From: Ischnura elegans
Taxonomy: Eukaryota; Arthropoda; Insecta; Odonata; Coenagrionidae
Assembly: GCF_921293095.1 (NCBI RefSeq)
Contig: NC_060257.1
Location: 94,539,449-94,603,448 of the forward strand
Direction: 5' to 3'
DNA: 64,000 nt
The notes under the pieces: generated by a model
The model's input: the letters and a program-made list of their open reading frames with translations, nothing else
What the model was told of the DNA's origin: nothing
Databases searched by the model: none
Part shown: in pieces, positions 21,945 to 32,964 of the stretch
How the letters are laid out: each line of letters begins with the position of its first letter
Numbering within the stretch: position 1 is the stretch's first letter
Made by a program: the position numbers and the translations under genes

Positions 21945-23780
21945 GACAAAGGAACCATAATCACAGATGACAAAGAGAAGGCCAATGCCCTCAATAATTG
22001 GTACGCTAGTGTTTTCACAAGGATGGAAACCAGAACGGACAAAATTACTGATGTAACCCAAACAATAGGGCAACAGGAAGACAAAGATTTGGTTATTTCG
22101 AGACTGATTAAAACTTCGAGGTCAGAAATTTTCGGCAACATTAGAAAAATGAGAAAAAATAAGTCAGTGGGACCCGACGAAGTTTCTATCGATTTATTGA
22201 AATTGGGTGGCTTGGCCGTTTCAAATTACATATAGGTACCATTTATTCAATGTAACAATGAACAACAATGCCTTACCAAGTGACTGGAAGAAGGCCAGAG
22301 TAATACCAATATTCAAAGGTGGAGATAAAGATCTAGTGGAAAATTATAGACCGGTAAGCCTAACTTCTGTAGTATGCAAATAGTTAGAAAAGATCATAGC
22401 AAATTACCTTTGGGATTTATGAGAATGCGAGAATTGGTTGTATAACCGCCAACATGGATATAGAAAAGGCCACTCACCTGAAACGCAACTGTTAGGGTTT
22501 TGCCATGAAATTGCCGACTCAATAGATGCGGGAAAAGAATTAGACGCGGTAATAGTAGATTTTTCTAAGGCCTTTGATAAAGTTGATCACGAACGGCTTA
22601 TGCTTAAGATGAGGCAGTTGCCAATGGAAATAGATGGGAGAGTCATCTTGTGGATCGATGAATTCCTCAAGGGCAGGATGCAAAGAGTTAAGGTAGGGGA
22701 TGAATGCTCAGAGACAGCGAGGGTAACGTCCGGTGTTCTTCAAGGAAGCGTCTTAGGACCTGTATTGTTTTTAGTATACCTAAATGACCTCCTGGAAAAA
22801 AAAAATTCTAATATAAGGCTTTTTGCGGATGACTGTATTATTTATCGGAAAATAGAAAATAAAATTGATCAGGAAACTCTTCAGGATGATTTAAACAAAT
22901 TAATGGATTGGGTATCTAGTAACGGGATGGAAATAAATCCAAATAAATGCAAATATGTTAACTTCAGCAACAGAAGAAAATGCGGAAATAGAAATTATGA
23001 ATTTTCGGGTAGTTTAATTCCAAAATCTAACAGCTTTAAATATCTTGGGTCCCATTTATCAAAGAATTTGGGAATGGGTTTAAACGTCGAGCACACAATC
23101 AAAAAATCTTTTAAAGTATTGCACTGGGTGATGAGAAACCTCAGAGGAAGCACTAGGGCCACCAAAGAAATGGCCTATACAACTCTAGTACGACCTACAT
23201 TAGAGTACGCATCTCTTGTTTGGGACCCTCATTTCAAAGGAGAGGTCAAGAAATTGGAGAAGGTGCAGAGAAAAGCTGCTAGGTATGTTCTGGGAAAGCA
23301 TAAAAAAACGGAAAGTGTTTCAGAAATGCTCGGAGTTCTAAGGTGGGAGAGTTTACAAGAGAGGAGGAAAAGAAGCAGGCTATGTGGCATGTTTAAAGTT
23401 ATAAGTGGGGAAAAAGCATGGAAAGAATTTGGGAAGGACATATCAAAACCCAGCTTTGATGGTAGAAACGATCACCAGTTCAAGATAAAGTGCCGATCAC
23501 AAAGGACAAATGCGAAGCAGTTCTCCTTCTTGAATAGGACCATTAGGGACTGGAACGACCCTACCAGCTGAACTATTGGAGTCCTTTCCGAAAAATTTAC
23601 ATAGTTTTAAAAAGCGGCTGAAGAAGTAGGGACCAAGGGCTTTGTATAATGTTTTCTATTGTTCTTTCAAATGTTTTCTATTGTTTCTTCAATTTTTCTA
23701 TTGTTTTTTTTCATCATATGTACATGTTACCACCAGGCTAAATGCCTAATTGTAACAAATTTTAATAATAATAATAATAT
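21945..23780 (+). mobile_element. CR1/L2-like LINE, 5'-truncated, with AAT tail
   Basis: Coding similarity starts at about 21,945 (KGTIITDDKEKANALN, the linker before RT), runs through the RT and C-terminus to 23,571, and is followed by about 190 bp of UTR that ends in (AAT)n at 23,763-23,780. The 5' end, including the endonuclease, is missing. It is the best preserved RT in the window after the RTE and Penelope copies. Confidence 0.8.
22236..23571 (+). pseudogene. CR1/L2-like LINE reverse transcriptase
   Basis: The frame from 22,438 to 23,571 is open for 377 codons. The same frame can be followed back to 22,236 through two in-frame stops at about 22,381 and 22,420. Visible RT blocks are WKKARVIPIFKGGDKD, ENYRPVSLTSVVC, RQHGYRKGHSPETQL, AVIVDFSKAFDKVDH, GVLQGSVLGPVLFLVYLNDL, IRLFADDCIIY (catalytic FADD), INPNKCKYVNF and FKYLGSHLS. 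They are followed by the usual L2/CR1 tail (TLVRPTLEYASLVWDP, KVQRKAARYVLG). The catalytic aspartates are intact, so this copy is young. A frame change at 22,236 joins it to the upstream piece 21,945-22,235. Confidence 0.85.
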
Positions 23781-24018
23781 TCCATAGATTATGCAAATAT
23801 GATACAATCCAAAAAATTGTAAATAATATTTACCTAATATGTACATATTCCTTTCCCTTGGGCTACAACCTTGTCGCGGTGGAAAGGCTTGCGCGTTCCT
23901 ATGACCCCTGGAGATGCACTGACGGGATTAATTCCAAATTATTCCCGGTAGGGCCAACCATGCCTCTTAGGTCCAAGGGTAGGAGCCAGACGAAAGGTAG
24001 TCCACGTGATGGTGTCAC

Positions 24019-25206
24019 GTGAAAAACACTGTTGGAATGGAAGTGGGAAACCCTATCAACTATCTCTTTCCTGAAAACATGGAGTACAGCCAAATGAGCC
24101 TCGGAATCTCATCGTCCGGGACCCGTCCGCAAAGGGTGGGTGTCGGGCACGGCAGCGAGGTCGGCAAGGTCCTCGGGGTCGTCAACATGCGAAATCCTTG
24201 CAGAGACTTATCATCATCAGCAGCAGCAGCAATGAAGAAGGAAGATAAGAAGACCAAGAAGATGGAGAAGAAGAAGTCGGCTATAAATGTAGGGACGTGG
24301 AATGTGAGGACTATGATGTGGGCAGGGAAGATAGAAAATATGAAAAGGGAAATGGATAAAGGGAGGATTGATATCTTAGGATCATGCGAGATGAGGTGGA
24401 GGGATGGAGGGACTATTGGAGTGATGGTTTTAGGGTTATATATAGTGGAGGGGAGGAAAGTCAGCAAAGGGGTAGCTTTAGTATTAAACGGGAAGATTGG
24501 TAAGGGTGTGGTAGGCATAGATCAGGTAAGCGATAGGATTCTGGTGGTAAAATTTGAGGCGCGGCCCACCAACCTTGTAGTAGTCCAAGTTTACATGCCC
24601 ACTAGCAATCATAGGGAGGAAGAAGTAGATGAGGTGTATGAACAGCTCGAGGAAATAATTAGAGAGACACCGGGTAAGAAATATCTGGTAGTGATGGGGG
24701 ACTGGAACGCTTCAGTCGGGGAAGGGAGGTATGGAAACGAAATAGGAGAATTTGGATTAACAATTCGGAACGACAGGGGTGAGAAAGCAGCAGAATTTTG
24801 CAAGAGAAACAAGTTATTCATCACAGACACTTGGTTCAGTCTCCATAAAGGGCGAAGGTATACATGGAAAAGTCCAGGAGATGTGGGAAGATATCAAATA
24901 GACTACATTATGCTAAGGCAGAGGTTTAGGAATAGTGTGAAAAACTCGCGCAGCTTCCCATCAGCAGATGCGGTTTCAGACCATAACCTAGTGCTTATGA
25001 AATGCAACGTAAGATTCAAAAGACTTATGAAAGGTAGGAAGGCGAAGAAATGGAACGTAGAAGCCCTGAAGGGGAGTATGAGGAGAGAATATCAGGAAGT
25101 AGTGGACATTAGTATAGAGAAGATTGAAAGTACTAAGACTCTTGAGGAAAGATGGGATAATATTAAAACTGGAATCGTCAAAGCGGCTGAGAAGTCAATT
25201 GGTTAA
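24019..25206 (+). CDS. RTE-like LINE apurinic endonuclease (ORF2 N-terminus)
   Basis: A 395-codon frame is drawn from the CTG/ATG region at 24,019; the true start is uncertain. After a low-complexity basic stretch (about residues 70-88) comes an APE-type endonuclease: NVGTWNVRT near residue 90, GSCEMRW (catalytic Glu), VVVQVYMPTSN, VVMGDWNASVG (catalytic Asp-Asn), RYTWKSPGD-RYQIDYIML, and VSDHNLV (catalytic Asp-His). All of the main catalytic residues are present. It then enters the linker before the RT and stops at a TAA at 25,204-25,206. Similarity continues in frame directly after (VDSRRIKKPWITENM), so the stop is a single point mutation. Confidence 0.85.
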   Translation: MKNTVGMEVGNPINYLFPENMEYSQMSLGISSSGTRPQRVGVGHGSEVGKVLGVVNMRNPCRDLSSSAAAAMKKEDKKTKKMEKKKSAINVGTWNVRTMMWAGKIENMKREMDKGRIDILGSCEMRWRDGGTIGVMVLGLYIVEGRKVSKGVALVLNGKIGKGVVGIDQVSDRILVVKFEARPTNLVVVQVYMPTSNHREEEVDEVYEQLEEIIRETPGKKYLVVMGDWNASVGEGRYGNEIGEFGLTIRNDRGEKAAEFCKRNKLFITDTWFSLHKGRRYTWKSPGDVGRYQIDYIMLRQRFRNSVKNSRSFPSADAVSDHNLVLMKCNVRFKRLMKGRKAKKWNVEALKGSMRREYQEVVDISIEKIESTKTLEERWDNIKTGIVKAAEKSIG

Positions 25207-26882
25207 GTTGACAGTAGAAGGATAAAGAAGCCGTGGATAACGGAGAACATGATAAGGGAAATGGAGGAGAGGAGGAAGTGGAAGAACGTGGACATAGAAC
25301 AGGGAAAAAGGATGTATAGGGAACTGAATAATCGATTACGACGTGAAACTAAGAGAGCAAGGGAGGCTTGGAGGAAAAGACACTGTGAGGAAATGGAAAA
25401 GTTCAAAAAGGATGGAGAAGTAGGCGCGTTGTACGCCAAAGTTAAGTCGCTATCGGGCGGCAAAAGAGGACAAGCCATGTCTAAAATTATGGCTAAAGAT
25501 GGGAGGATGCTAACCGAGCGAGAAGAGGTACAGGGTAGGTGGAAGGAATACGTGGAGGACCTGTATGACGGAATGAACAGACCAGAGAGATTGACTCTAG
25601 AGGAGGAAAGTGCAGTGGAGGAGGATAACCTTGGACCGGAGATATTAGATTCGGAAATAGGGAGAGCACTTCGTGATATGAAGGCTAGGAAAGCAGTAGG
25701 CGTGGACAATATCCCGTGTGAACTTCTGAAGAATCTAGGGAAGGAAGATAAGAAAAGGTTTTTCCAACTAGTGCGCAGGATGTATGAGGAGGGATGTTGG
25801 CCGGAAGATTCCGTGAAGACGGTTGTAATTCCGCTACCGAAAAAGAAAAAAAGCTGTGGAATTCGGAGATTACAGGACTATTAGCCTAATATCGCACGCG
25901 GCGAAAGTGGTACTAAGGATATTGAACAGACGAATGGAGGCGAGGAAGAACGAATATTTGGGTGAAGATCAGTTTGGTTTCAGAAAAGGGAAGTCAACTC
26001 GTGATGCAATAGCAATAATGAGGTCCCTCGTGAAGAGGAACCTAGAATATGACCAGGACGTATATGCGTGTTTCGTTGATTTTTGAGAAAGCGTTTGATA
26101 GGCTGAACTGGGTTAAGTTAATGGATATTCTCAAGAGAATAGGTGTAGATTGGAGGGATAGACGACTGGTTCGTAATATTTATATGGCCCAGACTGCGCA
26201 AGTGAAGGTAGTGGACGAATAATCTGGGTGGGCAAGCATTGGCCGAGGTGTGAGGCAAGGCTGTCCTTTATCGCCGCTGCTCTTTAACGTGTACGCTGAA
26301 GAGATGGCAAGGGAAGCGTGGGATGAATTAGAGGCTGGGAAAAAAGTGGGATGAATGATGTTCAAATCAGTGAGATTCGCGGATGATCAGGCGTTGATCA
26401 GCCAGTCAGCGAGGGGGCTTCAGGCTCTAGTGGATTCGTTATACGAGCGTTGCGAGGAGTATGGGATGAAGATTAATTACAAGAAAGCCAAGGTTATGCG
26501 GTTTTGTAAAGCATCACGAGCGAGGAATGTGTGACTTAAGACAAACGTGGGTGGTGAAAAACTTGAGCAGCTTGAGCAGCTCAACTATTTAGGCAGTACG
26601 TTTGAGGAAAACGGATGTAGTAGTAAGGACATTAGGAAGAGAAATGCATTAGCAAAGGAGGCGTTCGTGAACAGGAAGAAGCTACTGAGAGGATCGTTAT
26701 GTAAGAGTTTAAAGAAATGGTTAGTGAAGAGTTTCATCTGGAATGTAGCACTCTACGGTGAGGAAACGTGGAAACTGAGGAAAGACGACGACAGGAGATT
26801 GGAGGCATTCGAGATGTGTGTATGGAGAAGAATGGAGAGGGTGAAATGGACGGAGAGAAAAAGGAACGATGAAGTGCGTTAG
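25207..26882 (+). pseudogene. RTE-like LINE reverse transcriptase
   Basis: Continues from the endonuclease with at least five lesions: the TAA at 25,204, a frameshift near 25,855, an extra T in a T-run at about 26,081-26,085, TAA at about 26,219-26,221, and further shifts near 26,352 and 26,533. RT blocks in order are KAVGVDNIPCELLK, VVIPLPKKKK, DYRTISLISHAAKVVLRIL, EDQFGFRKGKSTRDAI, ACFVDF-EKAFDRLNW, GVRQGCPLSPLLFNVYAEEM, VRFADDQALISQS (FADD intact), NYLGSTFEENG and the terminal YGEETWKLRKDD-RRLEAFEMCVWRRM. It ends at TAG 26,880-26,882 without a visible 3' UTR. Confidence 0.85.
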
Positions 26883-26883
26883 A

Positions 26884-27786
26884 CCCGTTAAGTGCGCAGG
26901 TAAAGGACCTACAGGAGGAGAACGCGATAATTAGGGCTCAAGAGGCCGAGAGACCCATGCACCCCCCTGCCTCGACCGCTGAGCAGGAGGAGAACGCGAT
27001 AATTAAGACTCAAGAGGCCGAGAGACCCATGCACCCCCCTGCCTCTCCGCTGAGGACTACGCGGATAGACAACCGCGGAATTTCGCCCTCTTAGCCTCGG
27101 TTGAGAATTTCTGCAGCGGAAGATGTAGACGCCTTTATCGACCGGTTTGACAGGGCTGCTTTGCTGAGTAAGTGGACGGAGGAGGAGAAACAGCATGCGA
27201 TTAGGCTGCGACTAAAGGGGGCCGCGGACACGTATTACAGAGCCAAGGCAGAGGGGCATTGCCGTATCGGGAGATTACCGGACTGCTGAAGGGGAGATAC
27301 TGGTCAAGCAAAAGCCGGCGGTACTACCGGGAGTTGCTGTCCACCCTGCGGATGAAGACGGGGAGACCATACGCGAATTCGCGGATCGGGTTCGTGAAAC
27401 AAATGTACAGACCTATTCTGTCGAGGGCACGGAGAAGAGGGTGTCAGCTGGAAAGAGGCCGACCAGAGGGCATTGGATGCCTTCTTAAACGGTCTCTCTG
27501 GCGAGGTGGCTAGGCAAACGCGACTGAGGATGCCAGCGACGTTTGATGACGCCTTTGAGGACGGCGAGCGCGTTTTGGAGGTGGAACGGCGTACGAAGAG
27601 GCCAGTTGAGGAGAAGGAAGTCTTTGCATCGACGGCAAAGGCGTGTATCTCGTAAAGGAAGGAGGGTCATTTCGCACGCCTATGTCCGAGCCGCCCCCGA
27701 GGGCTCTGCTTCGCCTGCGGCCACCAGGGGCATTTGGCGAGGGACTGTAAGAGTACTTCTGGGCCGTCGAGCGACAGGCCATGTCT
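26884..27786 (+). pseudogene. LTR retrotransposon gag (Gypsy-like) with CCHC knuckle
   Basis: Broken frames read a retrotransposon gag. There is a 24-residue tandem repeat at the start (unit EENAIIKTQEAERPMHPPAS; two 72-bp copies from 26,912 and 26,984). Next come the gag core AEDVDAFIDRFDRAALLSKW, KQHAIRLRLKGAADTYYRA and ALDAFLNGLSGEVARQTRL, and then a zinc knuckle CFACGHQGHLARDC near 27,708-27,749. Frames switch near 27,100, 27,260 and 27,440, and there are stops near 27,655. No protease or RT follows: the sequence changes at 27,786 into a Penelope fragment. The assignment to Gypsy is by general pattern only. Confidence 0.7.
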
Positions 27787-27805
27787 TTTAAATTTTTTTT
27801 TCAAA

Positions 27806-28359
27806 GATCATTTTTTTACCCTATCATCAGCAAAAAAAACCACAGCTGCTCTTCTTCCATCCTGCTCCTCCATTGCCTACAGAAGAGCACCTAACTTAGG
27901 TAATATTTTAAAATCCACCCGCCCCATCCGCCGGCACACTCTCCCCCCACCTTCCTCCCTGACTCCATGCAACCGCCCCCGTTGCAAGTGCTGCCCCCTG
28001 CTACGCCTTACCACTTCACCTGTCATCAATAGATCCTCCTCCACACCGTCATGTACTTCTTTAAACGTTGTCTACAAGCTGTTTTGTAATTTTTACCCCT
28101 TGTACTACATAAGAGAATGTACCACACCCAAATCCATCCGAATGAATAACCACAGGCACTCCTGCAAAACTCCTCCCTTTCATGAACCCATCCCCATTCA
28201 CACTGCCTCACACAACACTTCTTTCGACCAATGTTTTCCCTAACTTTCATTGAAGTTCTGCCAGAGAGGGTAACTATCATCGAGGTGAGTACGAGGGAGA
28301 TAGCCCACATCTGGTTTGAAAAGGCGTTTGAAACGCCCGGGCTAAACATTGCCCACTAA
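27806..28359 (+). pseudogene. Penelope-like element C-terminus (GIY-YIG), plus-strand copy
   Basis: Same protein end as the minus-strand Penelope copy at 28,839-31,723, in the opposite orientation. It contains ALLPSCSSIAYRRAPNLG, NRPRCKCCPLL, a GIY-YIG block NVVYKLFCNFYPLYYIREC and the end AFETPGLNIAH followed by TAA at 28,357-28,359. The Gly of the YIG triad is Arg here (YIR), and a stop and shifts lie near 28,240-28,290, so the nuclease is dead. It is 5'-truncated inside the RT-to-nuclease linker. Confidence 0.85.
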
Positions 28360-28838
28360 CAGCCAAAGCAAACCCTATCCTCCCTTCCCCCTCTCCCCTT
28401 CCCCTTCTTCCACCCCCACTACTTCACCAAGGAGGGCTACTGGAGGAATTTCCCCTGCCTGCAGCAGTTCACCTTCGGCACCGAAGATAGCGGGTCAACC
28501 CGCTGAAACGTCTGCGAAATTTTTTGTGAGTGTCCTTCTCTATGTGTTTCTGTGTTTTTCTGAGTGTCATTTTTGTCCGTTAAGCGATAATATAAATATG
28601 TGGCCGATCGAGGCGAACGAACAAAAATTGTACTACTAAAACATAGACACACGTAAAAAAAGGGGACACCCACAAATAAACGTTCAGACGTTTCAGCGGA
28701 TTGATCCGCTATCCTCAATGCTGAAGGTGAACTGCTGCAGGCAGGGTAAGTTCCTCCAGTCGCCCTCCTTGGTGAGGTAGTGGGGGTGGAAGAAGGGGAG
28801 AGGGGGGGAAAAGGGAGGGTAGGGTTTGTTTTGGCTTT
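28360..28838. repeat. Penelope terminal sequence as an inverted pair
   Basis: The sequence downstream of the plus-strand Penelope copy (28,363-28,580) is followed by its own inverted version (28,583-28,838), which leads into the minus-strand copy. Shared landmarks are the pyrimidine tract CCCTCTCCCCTTCCCC, CTGCAGCAGTTCACC, CGCTGAAACGTCTG and TGTGAGTGTCC. The minus-oriented sequence is present once more at 31,831-32,083. Two Penelope copies therefore lie tail to tail, and one of them has terminal repeats on both sides. Confidence 0.85.
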
Positions 28839-31723
28839 TTAGTGGGCGATGTTTAGCCCGGGCGTTTCAAACGCCTTTTCAACCCAGATGTGGGCCATCT
28901 CCCTCGTCCTCACCTCGATGATAGTTGCCCTCTCTGGCAAAACTTCAATGAAGGTTAGGGAAAAACATTGGTCGAAGGTACTGTTGTGTGAGGAAGTGTG
29001 AATGGGGATGGGTTCATGAAAGGGGGGAGTTTTGCAGGAGTGCCTGTGGTTATTCATACGGATGGATATGGGTGTGGTACATTCTCCTATGTAGTACGCG
29101 GGGCAAAAATTACAAAATAGCCTGTATACAACGTTGAAGGAAGTGCAAGACGGTGTGGAGGAGGATCTATTGATGACAGGTGAAGTGGTGGGGCGTAGCA
29201 GGGGGCAGCATTTGCAACGGGGGCGGTTGCATGGAGTCAGGGAGGAAGGTGGGGGCAGAGCGTGCCGTAGGAGGGGGCGGGTGGATTTTAAAATATTACC
29301 TAAGTTAGGTGCTCTTCTGTAGGCAATGGAGGGGCAGGATGGAAGAAGAGCAGCCGTGATTTTGTTTTTTCTGATGATAGGGTACAGATCTTTTAATATT
29401 TTTTTAATTTTTTGAGAGCCCGGGAAGAATGTGGTGGTGAGATTCAGTTTCCTGGTTTGTTCTTTTTTGGTGCGTGGGGTGTACTGTTCGGAGGGAGAGA
29501 GTATTTTCTTTCTAAGCAGGGGTTCTGGATACTTTCGTTTGAGGAGAGCATGATGGAGGTTCTGTGTGGCTCTTTGAAGAGATGGTGAATTGTTGCAGAT
29601 GCGATGGGCACGGACTGATAGGGAGTAGGGGATTGCGTGTTTGGTGTGAGGTGGATGGCAACTGGTGTAGTGCAAGTATTGTTCATGGTTGGTGGGTTTT
29701 TTGTGGATGGAGGTGCTGAAGGTATTGTTTTCAAGGCGGATGTTTATGTCAAGGAAGGTAAGGGAGGAAGCAGAAATTGATGAAGTGAAAGAAACGGATG
29801 AGGTGGAGTTGAGGGATGCAATGAAAGTGTCTAGCGAGTCACGCCCATGGGCCCATAGTAAAAAAATATCATCGATGAAGCGGACCCACAGGAGAGGCTT
29901 AAGGGTTTGGGAATTTAAATAAGAGTTTTCCAGGTGACCCATGTAGAGGTTTGCGTAGGCTGGGGCCATTCTGGTTCCCATCGGGACTCCTCGCTTCTGT
30001 AGGTAGATGGTGTCGTTGAAGTTGAAGGCGTTTTTGTTTAGAATCAGTTCAGCTAATTGGGTGATGAAGTTGGTGGAGGGAGAGTGAGGCTGAGGGCGTT
30101 GGGCAAGAAAGTAGTTGAGGGCATTGAGGCCTTCGTGGTGGGGAATGGAAGTATAAAGTGAAACGACGTCAATTGTCGCCATTAGAAGATTGGTACCGGT
30201 AGGGATAGGGGTTGAGTTAAGTATGCTTAGGAAATGATAGGAGTCTTTTATGAAAGATGGGAGGGTGGTGACAAGAGGTTGCAAGTAGTGATCTAGAAGG
30301 GCTGATATTCTTTCGGTTGGGGAATTGCGGCTAGACACAATGGGACGGCCAGGGTTATTGGGTTTGTGTATTTTGGGGAGAAGATAGAATTGTGGAGTGT
30401 TGAAATCGGCAGGTGATAGAAGATTAATATCGGAGGGGCTTAGTCCTTCTGCGGGGCCAAAATTTTTAAGAAAGGAGAAGATTTCTTTTTGAAATTTGGG
30501 ATTGGGATCATTGGGGAGGGGAGAATAGGAAGTCGGGTCGTTCAGTTGCCTTAAACCTTCCGCCACATATTTCTCTTTGTCGAGAACGACTACCGTTGAG
30601 CCTTTATCCGCTGAGGTTATGATGATGTCTTTGTTGGCAGAGAGATTTCTTAAGGCCTGAAATTCCAGGCGTGTGAGATTTTTAGGTGGGGTGAGAGAAT
30701 GGAGGAAATTGTGATCACTGATTCTGTCGAGAAAAAGTTTGATGAATATTTCTACGGGATGGTTTGCATGGAGTGGTTTAGGCTCTCGTACAGACGGTGG
30801 GGCGAATTGAGCCAATGGGTGAAGAGTGTCGTGGTTGGAAGATGTATTTTGTTGAGACTGCCAGAATGCTTTCCATCGCAGGTTCCGGCAAAAATTCAGG
30901 GCGTCAGTCACAAGGCTCACGTGGTTAACTCTCGGCGTGGGTGAAAAAGATAATCCTTTGCTGAGGACTGCCCGCTCGTTGGCGTCGAGGACATGCGAGG
31001 AAAAGTTCACTACATTGTCTTGGGGGGAAGGGTTCGCAACATTGTCTCCCTCGTTCTCACTCTGAGAGTCTGGAGGCGGTCGCGGTGGGGGGCGAGGGTT
31101 GGGTGGTGCCGGAAAGTCCATTGGTGGGGGGGGGGGAGTTTGAGTATAGTGGCCAGGTCAGGTTTGTAAAGGAAGAGAGGCGGCGGAGTGGGTGGGGGTG
31201 GGGGTGTGAGACCAGTGAGGGGGAGGTGAAGACCGGCGCGAAGGAATGAAACACACAGATTCGACAATTTATGTAGATGTTTGGCGCGTCTACGGGCAAG
31301 ATGTCGCCGGGCGGAAGAAAGAATTTGATTAAGATCGGTTAGTAAATGTGGCTGGGACATTGCAATGATTTTTGTTAGGGATATGAGATTGCTGGTGTGT
31401 TTGTGGAGGAGGGATTGATAGTGGGATAATATTAAATTGGTGAACAGAAGAGATTGATGAAAGATTGATATGCGTAGCTGGGGGTGCATACTAGGGGGAA
31501 TACCTGTGAGAGGGAACTTGATGGTGAAGCCATTGGGGGGAATATTTAAGGATAAGCATGAGGTGAGAAACTCGGTGTGGCTGGTACTGGGCGATTTTGT
31601 GCGCGTTGGTACGAGCATGTTTGAGCCAAATATGGGTGGGTGAGGGAGTGCACATTTGGAATAGTTAGGAAAGGAAAAAAGTAAGAAGGTGAAAGTGATT
31701 GAAAGGAGAGGAGGAACACTCAC
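28839..31723 (-). CDS. Penelope-like element polyprotein (RT plus GIY-YIG)
   Basis: Penelope-type reverse transcriptase fused to a GIY-YIG endonuclease, near full length. The main frame covers 31,121 to 28,839 (760 codons). The N-terminal part lies in another frame, from an ATG at 31,723 to about 31,130. The switch falls at a run of 11 G (31,126-31,136), so one indel in a homopolymer separates the two. RT blocks are ITSADKGSTVVVLDKEKY, YLLPKIHKPNNPGRPIVS, DVVSLYTSIPHHEGL, RGVPMGTRMAPAYANLYMG and RFIDDIFLLW (catalytic FIDD at about residue 414). These are followed by a Cys cluster, NRPRCKCC, and GIY-YIG (VVYRLFCNFCPAYYIGEC, about residues 661-678). The end is AFETPGLNIAH. Catalytic residues are intact, so the copy may be young. 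Confidence 0.9.
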
Positions 31724-31830
31724 AAGAATGATGTCACAGCAGCTTGAAGCACTGATGAGACGACGAACACGAAGATGATAGAACTTGGGCTAAATAGCCG
31801 ATATATAAAATCTTGATGAAAGCGCACTAA

Positions 31831-32083
31831 GCGATAATATAAATATGTGGCCGATCGAGGCGAACGAACAAAAATTGTACTACTAAAACATAGACACACG
31901 TAAAAAAAGGGGACACTCACAAATAAACGTTCAGACGTTTCAGCGGATTGATCCGCTATCCTCAATGCTGAAGGTGAACTGCTGCAGGCAGGGTAAGTTC
32001 CTCCAGTCGCCCTACCCTCCCTTTCCCCCCCTCTCCCCTTCCCCTTCTTCCACCCCCACTACCTCACCAAGGAGGGCGACTGG
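31831..32083 (-). repeat. Upstream Penelope terminal repeat (pLTR)
   Basis: Direct repeat of 28,583-28,838 at the 5' side of the Penelope polyprotein, starting with the shared block GCGATAATATAAATATGTGG and ending in the CTCCAGTCGCCCT/pyrimidine-tract region. It contains TATAAATA-like sequence and a short inverted pair. Penelope elements normally carry such terminal repeats (pLTRs). The copies look nearly identical by eye. Confidence 0.85.
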
Positions 32084-32085
32084 AG

Positions 32086-32950
32086 GCATAAACTTAAAAA
32101 CTTTGAAACATAGATTAAAGATGGAATCATGCGATAAACAATGTGTGGGGACCGGGAGAGATGCATGTGGGGATGACGGACAGCAGGAAGCGCGGTGATT
32201 ATTTATTCTAAGGTTGAGGGGGGTGGTGCAATGGCCTATATAAGAAGCGGGGCAGAAGTTGCATTGAAGGAGGTATATGATGTTGGTGGAGATACAGGTG
32301 GTGGAAGGAGATATCGGGAGGAATTTAAGTTTGGAGATGAAAGAGGCTGGGGGTGGAGAGAAAATTTTACAAGTTTTACATCTAGGACGGTTGCACGGCG
32401 AGGGTGGGGTAGTGGGGACTGAATTCAATTTTTGAAGGGGGCGGGTGGCTTTGAAGATGGTGCTGAGGTTAGGTGGTCTCTTATACGTGATCCGTGGAAG
32501 AGAGGGGAATATATGTGAGGTGGATTTGTGGTTGGAGAGAATGGGGTACAAGTCCTTCAGGATGTCCTGTAAGGCATGAGCACCGGGGAAGTAAGTGGTG
32601 AGAAGAGATGGAGAGCAATTCTTTTCGGCACGGGGTTTATTGGACCTGTAGGGTTTTTTTCTAATTTTGTTGATTAACAGTTTATCGGGATACCCGCGGC
32701 GTAGAAGAGAAGTGTGTAGATTGGAAAGGAACTTCTCAAGGTCTTCGGGGTTGTTGCAGATTTTGTGACCACGGACGGTGAGAGAAAAAGGGATTGAACG
32801 TTTGGTATGTGGTGGGTGGCAACTGTCATAGTGGAGGTATTGCTGTCTGTTGGTGGCTTTGATGTGGACAGATGTCTTGAATTTGTTATTTTCGGAAAGA
32901 AGAATGTCCACATCTAGGAAAGTAATGTTGGTGTTAGAGATGGAAGAATA
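32086..32950 (-). pseudogene. Second Penelope-like element, C-terminal part
   Basis: A different Penelope lineage from its neighbour. The frame is open from about 32,950 and reads TFLDVDILLSENNKFKTSVH, LHYDSCHPPHTKRSIPFSL, RPPNLSTIFKATRP, NRPRCKTCKIF and GIY-YIG (IIYLLQCNFCPASYIGHC). It loses homology at about 32,086, where the terminal repeat of the first Penelope copy begins, and the last 30 or so residues of the nuclease are missing. The first element therefore lies inserted into, or joined to, this one. A (TA)n run at 32,948-32,964 forms its 5' truncation point. The RT is missing. Confidence 0.85.
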
Positions 32951-32964
32951 TATATATATATATA
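32948..32964. repeat. (TA)n microsatellite
   Basis: Seventeen bases of TA dinucleotide at the truncated end of the second Penelope copy. Confidence 0.9.

Larger units (their letters stand above)
23855..26882 (+). mobile_element. RTE-like LINE (endonuclease plus RT), broken
   Basis: Begins with a 5' region typical of this family, CCCTTGGGCTACAACC followed by a TCGCGGTGGAAAGG block, and is truncated after the C-terminal RT-associated region at 26,882, where an LTR-element gag starts without a spacer. Elements of this kind are often mis-annotated in insect genomes as craniofacial development protein 2-like. Confidence 0.8.

Noticed and set aside
31748..31780. CTGATGAG followed by CGAAC/CGAAG, resembling a hammerhead ribozyme core as known from Penelope terminal repeats
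   Set aside because: It lies on the strand opposite to the element, lacks the GAAA box and has no flanking stem that closes the core. The minus strand has no matching CTGATGA here.
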